Counted from the first letter of the stretch, positions 1 through 7,490 are shown. The stretch is 47,656 nt of DNA from Prevotella sp. UBA4217 (GCA_002379425.1 DFTH01000016.1:1-47656); one strand, 5' to 3'. Made by a program: numbers and translations. Notes: a model not told the origin generated them from the letters alone.

Positions 1-1
1 G

Positions 2-364
2 TTCGCCCTGACGAACCTCTCCCGCCTGCTGGAGCGTCCGAAGGCTCTCCAGGAGCGTATTTTCACGCGCCTGTTTGAGCAGGCAGAAGTGGCACGCTTC
101 ACGCCTGTTGAGCGAGAGGAGTACGTGGCCAGCAAGAAGGACTACTGGGACTACTACAGTACCATGAAGACTTCCTTTGACAAAGGCAGGGAAGAAGGCA
201 GGGAAGAAGGCAGGGAAGAAGGACGAAAGGAAGGCAGGGAAGAAGGCGAACATATAAAAGCCTTAGACACAGCCCGTAAGATGAGGTCGGACGGCATTCC
301 ATTAGAATCCATTGCACGATACACTGGTCTTACAGTCGAAGAGATTGCGTCAATATCCGGATAA
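2..364 (+). CDS. Rpn/PD-(D/E)XK nuclease-family transposase-like protein, C-terminal part
   Basis: The frame is open from base 2, so the gene begins outside the window and only about 120 C-terminal residues are seen. The stretch reading FALTNLSRLLERPKAL and then EYVASKKDYWDYYSTMKT is the conserved tail of the large Bacteroidales family annotated as Rpn recombination-promoting nuclease or PD-(D/E)XK nuclease-family transposase. The catalytic core would lie upstream and cannot be checked. A charged linker of repeated REEG units (bases 183-246) follows. The last 35 residues (ARKMRSDGIPLESIARYTGL) resemble the short helical tail that often closes these proteins. Known role of the family: DNA cleavage that promotes recombination; movement is not proven. 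Family call by recognition only. Confidence 0.75.
   Translation, partial: FALTNLSRLLERPKALQERIFTRLFEQAEVARFTPVEREEYVASKKDYWDYYSTMKTSFDKGREEGREEGREEGRKEGREEGEHIKALDTARKMRSDGIPLESIARYTGLTVEEIASISG
183..246 (+). repeat. 12-bp coding tandem repeat (REEG linker)
   Basis: About five imperfect copies of a 12-bp unit close to GGCAGGGAAGAA encode GREEGREEGREEGRKEGREEG. Such a unit can change copy number by slippage without shifting frame, so the linker length probably varies between strains. Confidence 0.8.
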
Positions 365-605
365 TGAGCCGAGATTTGATGCAAGTTTCTGGTAATAGTG
401 CGGTTTAAATAAATAGAGGACCTAACTCTGAGGTTTTCGCGTTAAGACCCAGAACGGAAATAAGGCATTGTTAGTAATAGTCTTAAGCCAAAAACAAGTG
501 TCCCATCTGTCCCATCTGTCCACGAAGGATAGTCCCCCACTGGGGCAGATGGAACATATAGGACACATAAAAAGTGGATAAGACAACTACCGTGCACGCG
601 CGCGA
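365..605. other. Intergenic region with TGTCCCATC-type repeat, no gene seen
   Basis: No plausible coding frame. At about 498-525 a short repeat TGTCCCATC is read twice and followed by a partial third copy. It is roughly inverse-complementary to GGGGCAGATGG and GGACAC at about 542-567, so the segment could fold into an imperfect hairpin. Function unknown. Confidence 0.4.
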
Positions 606-710
606 AGGCACTTTACGGAACTGAGGAGCCTCCTCACGTTGCTAAAGAGGCTCCTCACGTTGCTAAAGAGGCTCCTCTCGTTCGTAAAGTGCCTCTTATT
701 TGTCGTGAAT
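606..710 (+). repeat. 21-bp phased direct-repeat array upstream of a promoter
   Basis: Units start at 606, 627, 648, 669 and 690, each exactly 21 bp apart. The two central units are nearly identical (AGGCTCCTCACGTTGCTAAA). The shared pattern is roughly AGGCnCyT, six to eight variable bases, then AAAG. The array ends just before the TTTG (-33) element of the promoter at 713-744, which is where an activator array would sit. A related array with the same period lies at 35000-35125. Reading as protein-binding sites is inference. Confidence 0.75.
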
Positions 711-712
711 TG

Positions 713-744
713 TTTGGCGGAATGGAAAACTTGTCGTACCTTTG
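713..744 (+). promoter_or_regulatory. Bacteroidetes-type promoter (TTTG-N20-TACCTTTG)
   Basis: TTTG at 713-716 and TACCTTTG at 737-744 match the Bacteroidetes vegetative promoter pattern. The ATG at 753 is only 8 nt past the -7 box, so the transcript would be almost leaderless. Confidence 0.75.
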
Positions 745-752
745 CACAGACC

Positions 753-971
753 ATGAAGAGAGCATTGACATATAGTCTTTCCTGCGTGAGCGCCCTGGTG
801 TTGTTGATGGGCTGCGCGCGCGATGGTGCTCAGATGCGGGAGCAACTGTCGGCCCTGGAGCAGCGTAACAGCAGCGGTGAGCCGATGGAGAACGACTCGC
901 TGGCTGAGGCCCTCGTGGATTACTTCGACCGCCACGGCTCGGCCAACGAGCGAATCCTATCGATTAATTGA
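753..971 (+). pseudogene. Truncated lipoprotein gene (start of a TPR-type lipoprotein)
   Basis: 72 codons. A lipoprotein signal peptide ends in LLMGC (Cys at residue 21), followed by a short acidic, helical stretch reading SLAEALVDYFDRHGSANER. In Bacteroidales this is the usual opening of much longer tetratricopeptide-repeat lipoproteins, in which a LLGR-type repeat helix follows. Here the frame stops two or three residues after that point. The ATG at 753 is chosen because it sits 8 nt after a good promoter; an in-frame upstream ATG at 639 lies inside the repeat array. The 3' end overlaps the end of convergent rlpA by 15 bp. Best read as a gene cut off by deletion, although expression of a 52-residue mature lipopeptide is possible. 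Confidence 0.55.
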
Positions 972-1649
972 GCCTTTTGCCGCTGAGCCAACTGCGCCAG
1001 AACGCTTCAGGTAGGCTTTTGACTTGTTTGGCATGTTGCTGATCTTGTCGAGTTCGTCCTTCTTGGTCTCACTTCTGGCGATGGAGTCCAGTCTTTCCTT
1101 CTCCTTAAGTTCCCTCGCCAGCCTTTCTTTCTCGGCCTTCTCTTTTTCCCGTTGCTGTGCTTCCTGACGGCGCTTGATGCGCTGGTCGCGCAGTTCCATC
1201 CAGATGGGTTTGGTTACAGGACCGTCGTTCGTGCCAAGGTCAAACTCCGGCAACTCGTATTCTTCGGGCTTAAAGGGTATGACGGCGGGATTATACCGCT
1301 CCACGACCACGGGGGCGATGCCTTGGGAGAGGATGCCCAGTTCCTTGGCGGCACGCACGGAGAGATCCACGACGCGCCCTTTCACGTATGGGCCGCGGTC
1401 GGTCACCTTGACAATGACGCTGAGGCCGTTGGCGGGATTGGTCACCTTGAGAAGCGTGCCGAAGGGGTAGGTCTTGTGGGCACAGGTCAGCGAGTCGTGG
1501 TGAAGCCGTTCCCCGTTGGCCGTCTTGCGCCCTGTCCAACTCTTCGAGTAAAAAGAGGCCGTTCCCCTTTGCGTCTGTGCTGGCAAAGGGGAAAGGCCTG
1601 CTAATAATAATGTCAGCGTCGTTAAGACTATCTTCTTGTTTAGTACCAT
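957..1649 (-). CDS. rlpA: RlpA-like double-psi beta-barrel protein (septal ring lytic transglycosylase family)
   Basis: 230 residues. A signal peptide (about 1-25, ending PLPAQ) is followed by the RlpA domain from residue 29: [19 protein letters not shown], then [14 protein letters not shown] and the conserved TDRGPY (83-88) and RVVDLS (92-97). Members cut denuded peptidoglycan strands in the periplasm or keep only the fold. The C-terminal third is a Lys/Glu-rich coiled-coil-like tail, and the SPOR domain of E. coli RlpA is absent. The ATG lies 4 bp after the gdhA stop, so it is probably co-transcribed with gdhA and its translation start lies in the end of that gene. Enzyme activity is not assured from sequence alone. 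Confidence 0.85.
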   Translation of the reverse strand: MVLNKKIVLTTLTLLLAGLSPLPAQTQRGTASFYSKSWTGRKTANGERLHHDSLTCAHKTYPFGTLLKVTNPANGLSVIVKVTDRGPYVKGRVVDLSVRAAKELGILSQGIAPVVVERYNPAVIPFKPEEYELPEFDLGTNDGPVTKPIWMELRDQRIKRRQEAQQREKEKAEKERLARELKEKERLDSIARSETKKDELDKISNMPNKSKAYLKRSGAVGSAAKGSINR

Positions 1650-1653
1650 TCAC

Positions 1654-2988
1654 TTATACAATGCCTTGCGCCATCATGGCGTTGGCCACCTTCATGAAGC
1701 CGGCGACATTGGCGCCCTTCACATAGTTGATGTAGTTGCCCTCGCGGCCATACTTCACGCACTGTGCATGGATGCCCGACATGATGTGGTGCAACTTGGC
1801 ATCCACCTCCTCGCCGGTCCAGCCGATGCGCTCAGAGTTCTGCGTCATCTCCAGACCGCTGGTGGCAACACCGCCTGCATTGACGGCCTTGCCCGGGGCG
1901 AAGAGTTGCTTGGCGGCGATGAACTTGTTGACGGCCTCCGCCGTGCAGCCCATGTTCGACACCTCTGCCACGCAGAGCGGCTTGTGGGCCAGTATCTGGT
2001 CGGCATCACTGCCGTTGAGTTCGTTCTGGGTCGCGCAGGGCAGGTAGATGTCAGCCTTCTGCTCCCAGGGCTTCTTGCCTTCAAAGAAGGTGGCACCGTC
2101 GAACTCCTCCACGTAGGGCTGGCAGACATCGTTGCCCGAGGCGCGCAGTTCGAGCATGTACTCGATCTTCTCCGCGTCGAGTCCTGCAGGGTCATAGACA
2201 TAGCCGTCAGGACCGCTGATGGTGATGACCTTCGCACCGAGTTCGGTGGCCTTCTTGGCAGCGCCCCACGCCACGTTGCCGAAGCCCGAGAGGGCGACGG
2301 TCTTACCCTTGATGTCGAGTCCGTGCTCGGTGAGCATCTGGTTTACGAAGTAGAGGGCACCGTAGCCCGTTGCCTCAGGACGCAGGATCGAGCCGCCCCA
2401 TTCCATGCCCTTGCCAGTGAGCACGCCCTGGAACTGGTGGGTCAGTTTCTTGTATTGTCCGAACAGGTAGCCAATCTCGCGGGCTCCTACGCCGATATCG
2501 CCTGCGGGCACGTCCTCGTCGGGTCCGATATGTCGGTAGAGTTCCGTCATGAAGGCCTGGCAGAATGTCATCACCTCATGGTCGCTCTTGCCTCGGATGG
2601 AGAAGTCACTACCGCCCTTGCCACCGCCCATCGGCAGCGTGGTGAGCGCGTTCTTGAACGTCTGCTCGAAACCGAGGAACTTCAGGATCGAGAGGTTCAC
2701 GGATGCATGGAAGCGCAGACCGCCCTTGTACGGACCGATGGCGCTGTTGAACTGCACGCGGTAGCCTAAGTTCACCTGTACCTCGCCCTTGTCATCGACC
2801 CAGGGCACGCGGAACGTGATGATGCGCTCTGGCTCGACGATACGCTCTATGATCTTTGCCTTCTCAAACTCAGGGTGCTGGTTATACACATCCTTGATGG
2901 ATTCCAGCACTTCTCTCACGGCTTGCAAATACTCTGACTCGCCTGGATGCTTCTGCTCCAGCGACTGCATGATTTTCTCTACTTCCAT
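1654..2988 (-). CDS. gdhA: NADP-type glutamate dehydrogenase
   Basis: 444 residues, full length for the hexameric bacterial enzyme. It interconverts 2-oxoglutarate plus ammonium and glutamate in the cytoplasm, a main ammonium-assimilation route in Bacteroidales. The substrate-binding stretch GYRVQFNSAIGPYKGG (75-90) is followed by PMGGGKGGSDF with the catalytic lysine at 124, the conserved PAGDIGVGAREIGY with its Asp at 164, and the nucleotide-binding GFGNVAWGAA (235-244). It is preceded by a promoter at 3036-3066 and followed 4 bp later by rlpA. The coenzyme preference is taken from close resemblance to the NADP-specific group. Confidence 0.95.
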   Translation of the reverse strand: MEVEKIMQSLEQKHPGESEYLQAVREVLESIKDVYNQHPEFEKAKIIERIVEPERIITFRVPWVDDKGEVQVNLGYRVQFNSAIGPYKGGLRFHASVNLSILKFLGFEQTFKNALTTLPMGGGKGGSDFSIRGKSDHEVMTFCQAFMTELYRHIGPDEDVPAGDIGVGAREIGYLFGQYKKLTHQFQGVLTGKGMEWGGSILRPEATGYGALYFVNQMLTEHGLDIKGKTVALSGFGNVAWGAAKKATELGAKVITISGPDGYVYDPAGLDAEKIEYMLELRASGNDVCQPYVEEFDGATFFEGKKPWEQKADIYLPCATQNELNGSDADQILAHKPLCVAEVSNMGCTAEAVNKFIAAKQLFAPGKAVNAGGVATSGLEMTQNSERIGWTGEEVDAKLHHIMSGIHAQCVKYGREGNYINYVKGANVAGFMKVANAMMAQGIV

Positions 2989-3035
2989 AGTCTCATGGTT
3001 TTTAGTTAATTGTCAATTTGATATGTTAGACACCG

Positions 3036-3066
3036 CAAATATAGGGAAAATCTCTTTACCTTCCAA
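3036..3066 (-). promoter_or_regulatory. gdhA promoter (TTGG-N19-TATATTTG)
   Basis: On the minus strand TATATTTG (3043-3036) fits TAnnTTTG and TTGG (3066-3063) sits 19 bp upstream. The leader to the gdhA ATG is about 47 nt and A/T-rich, without a Shine-Dalgarno. Confidence 0.65.
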
Positions 3067-3105
3067 GGAAAAGGACGAATATTTTTCCGATAGAGTTACA
3101 TTTTG

Positions 3106-3429
3106 TTAAAAGGGACGGTCTGCGATGAGGCTGCGGACGGTTTCCAGGTAGCGGGCCCGGAAATTGTCGGGGAGCGTGTCGAAGTCGTAGAAGAACAAGT
3201 GGATGTTGCCCACGCCGATGAATATGGCGTTGATGAGCCCGAAGAGCCAGTGGCGGTGACGGAACCACAACAGAGGCACCCACAGGTAGAAATTGAGCAG
3301 ATAGATGCCAATTGACGGGGCCAGCCAGTAGAAGGCGATCCACACGGATTCACCCGCCAACTTGCTGTTGCTGGTGGTGATGTAACTGATAAGGCCTGGT
3401 GACAGCACGATGAGCGACAATAGCAACAT
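3106..3429 (-). pseudogene. Short multi-spanning membrane protein, probable remnant of a sensor histidine kinase N-terminus
   Basis: 107 residues from the ATG at 3429, which is 10 nt after a perfect promoter; an upstream in-frame ATG at 3483 lies inside a hairpin and before the promoter, so it is unlikely. Three hydrophobic segments are visible (LLLSLIVLSPGLISY; WIAFYWLAPSIGIYLLNFYL; WLFGLINAIFIGVG), followed by FYDFDTLPDNFRARYLET and a stop. The pattern resembles the membrane-spanning start of LytS/YehU-type sensor kinases of Bacteroidales, but the fourth helix and the whole kinase part are missing. It could instead be a genuine small membrane protein; the kinase-remnant reading is inference. 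Confidence 0.4.
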
Positions 3430-3439
3430 CTCATCGCTG

Positions 3440-3470
3440 CAAAGATATACATAATTTCTGAAAAGGCAAA
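3440..3470 (-). promoter_or_regulatory. Perfect TTTG-N19-TATCTTTG promoter
   Basis: On the minus strand TTTG (3470-3467) and TATCTTTG (3447-3440) are exactly 19 bp apart. It points into the short membrane-protein gene at 3429 and starts immediately after the hairpin at 3471-3503. Confidence 0.75.
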
Positions 3471-3503
3471 ATCTCTCCTGCATAATCTCTATGCAGGAGA
3501 GAT
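3471..3503 (-). terminator. Strong hairpin terminator (14-bp arms)
   Basis: Perfect inverted repeat with arms 3471-3484 and 3490-3503 (core CTCTCCTGCATA) and a 5-nt loop. On the minus strand it follows the stop of the 3535-3888 gene by about 30 nt and is followed by ATTTTGCCTTTT, so it probably ends that transcript. The next promoter begins directly after it. Confidence 0.7.
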
Positions 3504-3534
3504 GGAAATACTTAAGTTTGTTGAATCTGTATGT

Positions 3535-3888
3535 CTATTTTGTCTGTTCTTGATACTTCTCCGATGCGTTCTGGATACTCTGGTTGAACAACGTGTCGTA
3601 CTTCATGAACTGCTTCTCGCTCAGGATGCCTTTCATGGTGTCCTTGTGGCGATTGATCACTTTTGCCCAGCCTTCAGCCATCTGGTTGTCCTTGATGTCC
3701 TGTACACCCTTCTGCGACTCCAAGAATTGCGTCATGGCCGTTTTCACGGGTTCAATCTGTTCGCTCGTCAGTTCAAGGTAACTGCTGATGCGGTCGAACG
3801 TGAACTCACGGTTGGGTTCGTTACTCTGTGCCATTGCACTCATACTCATCATTACCATTGCCACGAGGGCTACAATCATCTTCTTCAT
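3535..3888 (-). CDS. Small secreted helical protein of unknown function
   Basis: 117 residues. A clear signal peptide (MKKMIVALVAMVMMSMSAMAQ, cleaved after AMA) is followed by about 96 hydrophilic, helix-prone residues including ISSYLELTSEQIEPVKTAM. The spacing of LTSEQ and the helical character faintly recall Spy/CpxP-like periplasmic chaperones, but no diagnostic motif is secure. It has its own promoter (3940-3971) with a leader of about 50 nt, and a strong terminator follows. It is divergent from the phenylacetate-CoA ligase gene, with a 22-bp-spaced direct repeat between them. Confidence 0.75.
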   Translation of the reverse strand: MKKMIVALVAMVMMSMSAMAQSNEPNREFTFDRISSYLELTSEQIEPVKTAMTQFLESQKGVQDIKDNQMAEGWAKVINRHKDTMKGILSEKQFMKYDTLFNQSIQNASEKYQEQTK

Positions 3889-3939
3889 AACTTTCCTATT
3901 TTTAAATTGTTAATACTCTGTTGTTGTCTTTTGACACTG

Positions 3940-3971
3940 CAAAGGTAGGTAGATTTTAGGGCCATCCCAAA
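3940..3971 (-). promoter_or_regulatory. Promoter for the 3535-3888 gene (TTTG-N20-TACCTTTG)
   Basis: Minus-strand TACCTTTG (3947-3940) with TTTG (3971-3968) 20 bp upstream. The -33 element lies next to the first copy of the direct repeat at 3977-3991. Confidence 0.7.
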
Positions 3972-3976
3972 CCGCC

Positions 3977-4013
3977 TTCGACGTTTGCCCCCATGTGTTT
4001 CGACGTTTGCCCC
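3977..4013. promoter_or_regulatory. Two identical 15-bp direct repeats, 22 bp apart, between divergent promoters
   Basis: TTCGACGTTTGCCCC occurs at 3977-3991 and again, identically, at 3999-4013. The 22-bp spacing places both copies on one face of the helix. One flank is the -33 box of the leftward promoter, and the rightward promoter starts at 4060. This is a candidate operator for one or both genes; no protein is identified. Confidence 0.6.
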
Positions 4014-4059
4014 AGGAAAAGTCGTATCCGCCTTTTTGAAGCAATTTTTTAGGCAATCT

Positions 4060-4091
4060 TTTGGCGAATTGGAATTATTATTGTACCTTTG
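4060..4091 (+). promoter_or_regulatory. paaK promoter (TTTG-N20-TACCTTTG)
   Basis: TTTG at 4060-4063 and TACCTTTG at 4084-4091. The leader to the ATG at 4134 is about 40 nt. Confidence 0.7.
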
Positions 4092-4133
4092 TCCGCCAAA
4101 CGGTGGATCATCCGCAATAACTAAATAAGAACT

Positions 4134-5438
4134 ATGATTTGGAATCAAAGCATTGAATGCATGGACCGCGAGCAACTTCGCGAGATTCAGAGCCGTCGTC
4201 TGGTGAAGATGGCGGAGTATGTCTATCACAACACCCCATTCTACAGGAAGAAGTTCCAGGAGATGGGCTTGGAGCCAGGTGATATCAAGAGTATCGATGA
4301 TATCGTGAAACTCCCGTTTACCAACAAACTCGACCTTCGCGACAACTATCCCTTCGGACTGGCTGCCGTGCCGATGTCGCAGATCGTGCGCATCCACGCC
4401 TCTTCAGGTACGACGGGCAAGCCAGTGGTTGTCCTCTATACGCGTAAGGACCTGGCCATGTGGGCAGAGGCTATCTCGCGTGCCTTCACCGCCTACGGTG
4501 CTGGTAAGGATGACATCTTCCAAGTGGCCTACGGCTACGGCCTGTTCACAGGCGGTCTGGGTGCGCACGACGGTGCTACGAATATCGGTGCGTCGGTGAT
4601 CCCCATCTCGTCGGGTAACACCCAGAAGCAGATGACGCTGATGCACGACTTCGGCTCGACGGTGCTTTGCTGCACCCCGTCGTATGCCATGTTCCTCGGT
4701 GAAGCCATGCAGGAGAGCGAGTGGCCGCGCGAGGAGTTCAAACTGAAGATCGGTGCCTTCGGTGCCGAGCCCTGGACGGAGAAGATGCGCGTGAAACTGG
4801 AGGAGACGCTGGGCATCAAGGCTTACGATATCTATGGCCTGAGCGAGATAGCAGGTCCTGGTGTGGGCTATGAGTGCGAGTGCCAGAACGGTACGCACCT
4901 CAATGAAGACTATTTCTATCCCGAGATCCTCGATCCGAATACCGGTGAGCCCCTACCGGAAGGTACGCTCGGTGAACTGACCTTCACGCACCTGACGAAA
5001 GAGGGCATGCCATTGCTGCGCTACCGCACGCACGACCTCACGGCCCTGCATTACGATAAATGTTCCTGCGGACGCACGCTCGTGCGCATGGACCGTATCC
5101 TCGGCCGTTGCGACGACATGCTGATCATCCGTGGCGTGAACGTCTTCCCGTCGCAGATCGAGGATGTCATCCTGAAACTGCCTGAGTACGAGCCTCACTT
5201 CCTGCTGACTGTCGATCGCGTGAACAATACCGATACCTCGGAACTGAAGGTGGAGGTGAAGGAAGAATACTTCACCGACGACATGGCGACGATGGTAGGC
5301 CTGCAGAAGAAACTGGAGGGCGAACTGCGCAGTGTCATCGGTCTGGGCTTCAAGGTGAAACTCGTGGAGCCGAAGGGTATCGAGCGCTCCACTGGCAAGG
5401 CCAAGCGTGTGATCGACAACAGGAAATTTGAAAAGTAA
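4134..5438 (+). CDS. paaK: Phenylacetate-CoA ligase
   Basis: 434 residues, normal for the PaaK branch of the adenylate-forming (ANL) superfamily, which activates aryl acids with ATP and joins them to CoA. The phosphate loop SSGTTGKP (90-97), the adenine motif YGLSE (234-238), YRTHDL (297-302) and the hinge and C-terminal subdomain with GRCDDMLIIRGVNVFP from 324 are present; the C-terminal GKAKRV (421-426) carries the likely catalytic lysine. The next gene, 27 bp on, encodes an ACT-domain protein, a pairing common in gut Bacteroidales. No other phenylacetate-degradation genes are nearby, so it probably works with aryl-acid-producing ferredoxin oxidoreductases or in acid salvage. Exact substrate unknown. 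Confidence 0.9.
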   Translation: MIWNQSIECMDREQLREIQSRRLVKMAEYVYHNTPFYRKKFQEMGLEPGDIKSIDDIVKLPFTNKLDLRDNYPFGLAAVPMSQIVRIHASSGTTGKPVVVLYTRKDLAMWAEAISRAFTAYGAGKDDIFQVAYGYGLFTGGLGAHDGATNIGASVIPISSGNTQKQMTLMHDFGSTVLCCTPSYAMFLGEAMQESEWPREEFKLKIGAFGAEPWTEKMRVKLEETLGIKAYDIYGLSEIAGPGVGYECECQNGTHLNEDYFYPEILDPNTGEPLPEGTLGELTFTHLTKEGMPLLRYRTHDLTALHYDKCSCGRTLVRMDRILGRCDDMLIIRGVNVFPSQIEDVILKLPEYEPHFLLTVDRVNNTDTSELKVEVKEEYFTDDMATMVGLQKKLEGELRSVIGLGFKVKLVEPKGIERSTGKAKRVIDNRKFEK

Positions 5439-5465
5439 ACAAGTAAAACCAATAACGATAGCATT

Positions 5466-5891
5466 ATGAAAGCAAAACAACTATCCGTGTTCCTCGAGAA
5501 CAAGTCCGGACGACTGACTGAGGTGACAGAGGCCTTAGGCTCTGCTGGTATCAACCTGTCTGCCATGAGTATTGCCGACAACAGCGACTTTGGTATCCTG
5601 CGCTGTATTGTATCAGATCCCGACAAGGCCTATAAGGTACTGAAGGATGCTCACTTCGCCGTAAAGATTACCGACGTGATCGGTTTCGTGTGCCCGAATA
5701 CCAGTGGCTCACTGTCCATAGTGCTGAAGCACCTTTCCGACAATGGGGTGTTCATTGAGTATATGTATTCTTTTGCTAACGGTAATGTAGCCCATGTGGT
5801 AATCAGGCCTACCGACCTGGAGGCTTGCGAAAGGATACTTGCAGAGAAGAAAGTAGATCTGATGGCCGATAGTGACCTGTATCAGTTGTAA
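5466..5891 (+). CDS. Tandem ACT-domain protein
   Basis: 141 residues made of two ACT domains (about 3-65 and 70-135). The first begins KQLSVFLENKSGRLTEVTEALGSAGINLSAMSIAD, the typical strand-helix start with the ligand-binding glycine turn. ACT pairs bind amino acids or related acids and act as regulators; this one lies 27 bp downstream of paaK and ends at a strong terminator, so the two form an operon. It has no catalytic domain. The likely role is sensing an aromatic amino acid or its acid to tune the ligase, an inference from the conserved pairing. Confidence 0.85.
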   Translation: MKAKQLSVFLENKSGRLTEVTEALGSAGINLSAMSIADNSDFGILRCIVSDPDKAYKVLKDAHFAVKITDVIGFVCPNTSGSLSIVLKHLSDNGVFIEYMYSFANGNVAHVVIRPTDLEACERILAEKKVDLMADSDLYQL

Positions 5892-5899
5892 AATGTGAT

Positions 5900-5940
5900 A
5901 AACCGCAAAATTTCCATAAGAAATTTTGCGGTTTCATTTC
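5900..5940 (+). terminator. paaK-ACT operon terminator overlapping the tRNA promoter
   Basis: Perfect 15-bp stem (arms 5900-5914 and 5920-5934, loop CATAA) followed by CATTTCTTTT. Its descending arm contains the TTTG (5925-5928) that serves as -33 box for the tRNA-Val promoter. Confidence 0.85.
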
Positions 5941-5955
5941 TTTTGCGTACCTTTG
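5925..5955 (+). promoter_or_regulatory. tRNA-Val promoter (TTTG-N19-TACCTTTG)
   Basis: TTTG 5925-5928 and TACCTTTG 5948-5955, exactly 19 bp apart. The tRNA 5' end is 20 nt after the -7 box. Confidence 0.8.
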
Positions 5956-5975
5956 CAGCCGCTAAGAGTAAAAAG

Positions 5976-6050
5976 GGGCGCTTAGCTCAGTTGGTTTAGA
6001 GCATCTGCCTTACAAGCAGAGGGTCGGCGGTTCGAATCCGTCAGCGCCCA
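5976..6050 (+). tRNA. tRNA-Val (anticodon TAC)
   Basis: 75 nt fold as a complete cloverleaf: acceptor stem GGGCGCT/AGCGCCC, D arm AGCTCAGTTGGTTTAGAGC, anticodon stem TCTGC/GCAGA with loop CTTACAA (anticodon TAC), T arm with loop TTCGAAT, discriminator A at 6050. CCA is not encoded. It stands alone between the ACT gene and purB. Confidence 0.95.
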
Positions 6051-6143
6051 CGACACAAAAAGAACCCATCCCGCAGCCGATGATGGCTACGGCCGTGGGC
6101 TATCATAGTTTTAGGAGAACATCATTTAGTATCGTTAAAAGAA

Positions 6144-7490
6144 ATGGATTTAAGTATATTGACCGCCATCTCGCCTATTGATGGCCGTTACAGGAGTAAG
6201 ACAGAGCCACTGGCAGATTATTTCTCAGAGTATGCCCTTATCAGGTACAGGGTACGTGTGGAAATAGAATATTTCATCACCTTGTGTGAACTGCCGTTGC
6301 CGCAACTGCAAGATATCAACCATTCACTGTTTGACCAACTCCGTGACATCTATCGACAGTTTACGCCTGCTGATGCCCAGCGGGTGAAGGATATTGAGAA
6401 GGTAACCAACCATGATGTGAAAGCCGTGGAGTATTTCATCAAGGAGAGGCTCGACGCCATGGGAGGCTTTGAACAATATAAGGAATTTATCCATTTCGGA
6501 CTTACTTCCCAGGACATCAACAACACCAGTGTGCCCCTCTCTATCAAAGAGGCCCTGGAACGTGTCTATTATCCACTGGTCGAGGAACTGATCGAGCAAC
6601 TGCACGACTATGCCGAGCAGTGGAAGAATATCCCGATGCTGGCCAAGACCCACGGACAGCCCGCTTCACCCACCCGTCTGGGTAAGGAGGTAATGGTCTA
6701 TGTCTATCGTCTTGAAGAGCAACTGCGCGGACTGAAGGAGATTCCCGTCACCGCAAAGTTCGGTGGGGCAACAGGCAACTTTAATGCTCATCATGTGGCT
6801 TATCCGCAGTACGACTGGCGTGAGTTTGGCAATAGTTTCGTCAGTGAGAGACTCGGGCTGGAGCGCGAGCAATATACCACGCAGATCTCCAACTACGACT
6901 GGCTCGGTGCCATCTTCGACGCCATGCGCCGCATTAACACCATCGTCATCGACCTCGACCGCGACTTCTGGATGTACATCTCCATGGACTACTTCAAGCA
7001 GAAAATCAAGGCCGGTGAGGTGGGCAGCAGTGCCATGCCTCACAAGGTGAACCCCATTGACTACGAAAACTCGGAAGGCAACCTTGGCATCGCCAACGCC
7101 GTTCTGCAGTTCCTGGCAGCCAAACTGCCCGTGAGCCGCTTGCAGCGCGACCTGACCGATTCGACGGTGCTGCGTAATGTGGGAGTGCCCATGGGGCATG
7201 CCGTCATTGCCTTCCAGAGCACACTGAAGGGCTTGCGTAAACTGATTCTCAACGAGGAGAAACTGCAGGAGGACCTCGATAACACGTGGGCCGTGGTGGC
7301 TGAGGCCATCCAGACCATCCTGCGCCGTGAGGCCTATCCCAACCCCTACGAGACGCTGAAGGCATTGACCCGCACCAACGAGAAACTGACGGGAGAGAAG
7401 ATCAAGCGTTTCATCGAGACGCTGGATGTCAGTGAGTCGGTCAAGGAGGAACTGCGTGCCATCACACCATCGACTTATACGGGAATATGA
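6144..7490 (+). CDS. purB: Adenylosuccinate lyase
   Basis: 448 residues, full length. Catalyses two steps of purine synthesis: SAICAR to AICAR plus fumarate, and adenylosuccinate to AMP plus fumarate. Superfamily signatures are all present: the TSQDINNT stretch (121-128), KTHGQPASPT (168-177) with the catalytic histidine at 170, and the mobile signature loop SSAMPHKVNPID (295-306) with the catalytic serine. It is the first gene of a run with a pseudouridine synthase and asnS. No clear promoter was found in the 93 bp after the tRNA, so read-through from the tRNA promoter is possible. Confidence 0.96.
   Translation: MDLSILTAISPIDGRYRSKTEPLADYFSEYALIRYRVRVEIEYFITLCELPLPQLQDINHSLFDQLRDIYRQFTPADAQRVKDIEKVTNHDVKAVEYFIKERLDAMGGFEQYKEFIHFGLTSQDINNTSVPLSIKEALERVYYPLVEELIEQLHDYAEQWKNIPMLAKTHGQPASPTRLGKEVMVYVYRLEEQLRGLKEIPVTAKFGGATGNFNAHHVAYPQYDWREFGNSFVSERLGLEREQYTTQISNYDWLGAIFDAMRRINTIVIDLDRDFWMYISMDYFKQKIKAGEVGSSAMPHKVNPIDYENSEGNLGIANAVLQFLAAKLPVSRLQRDLTDSTVLRNVGVPMGHAVIAFQSTLKGLRKLILNEEKLQEDLDNTWAVVAEAIQTILRREAYPNPYETLKALTRTNEKLTGEKIKRFIETLDVSESVKEELRAITPSTYTGI

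Noticed and set aside
1636..2769. 377-codon plus-strand frame opposite gdhA
   Set aside because: Antisense shadow of a strongly conserved gene; His/Val/Leu-rich translation without any domain.
6060..6110. Possible terminator or attenuator between tRNA-Val and purB
   Set aside because: AGCC/GGCT and CCCA/TGGG pairings exist but are short and have no T-run.
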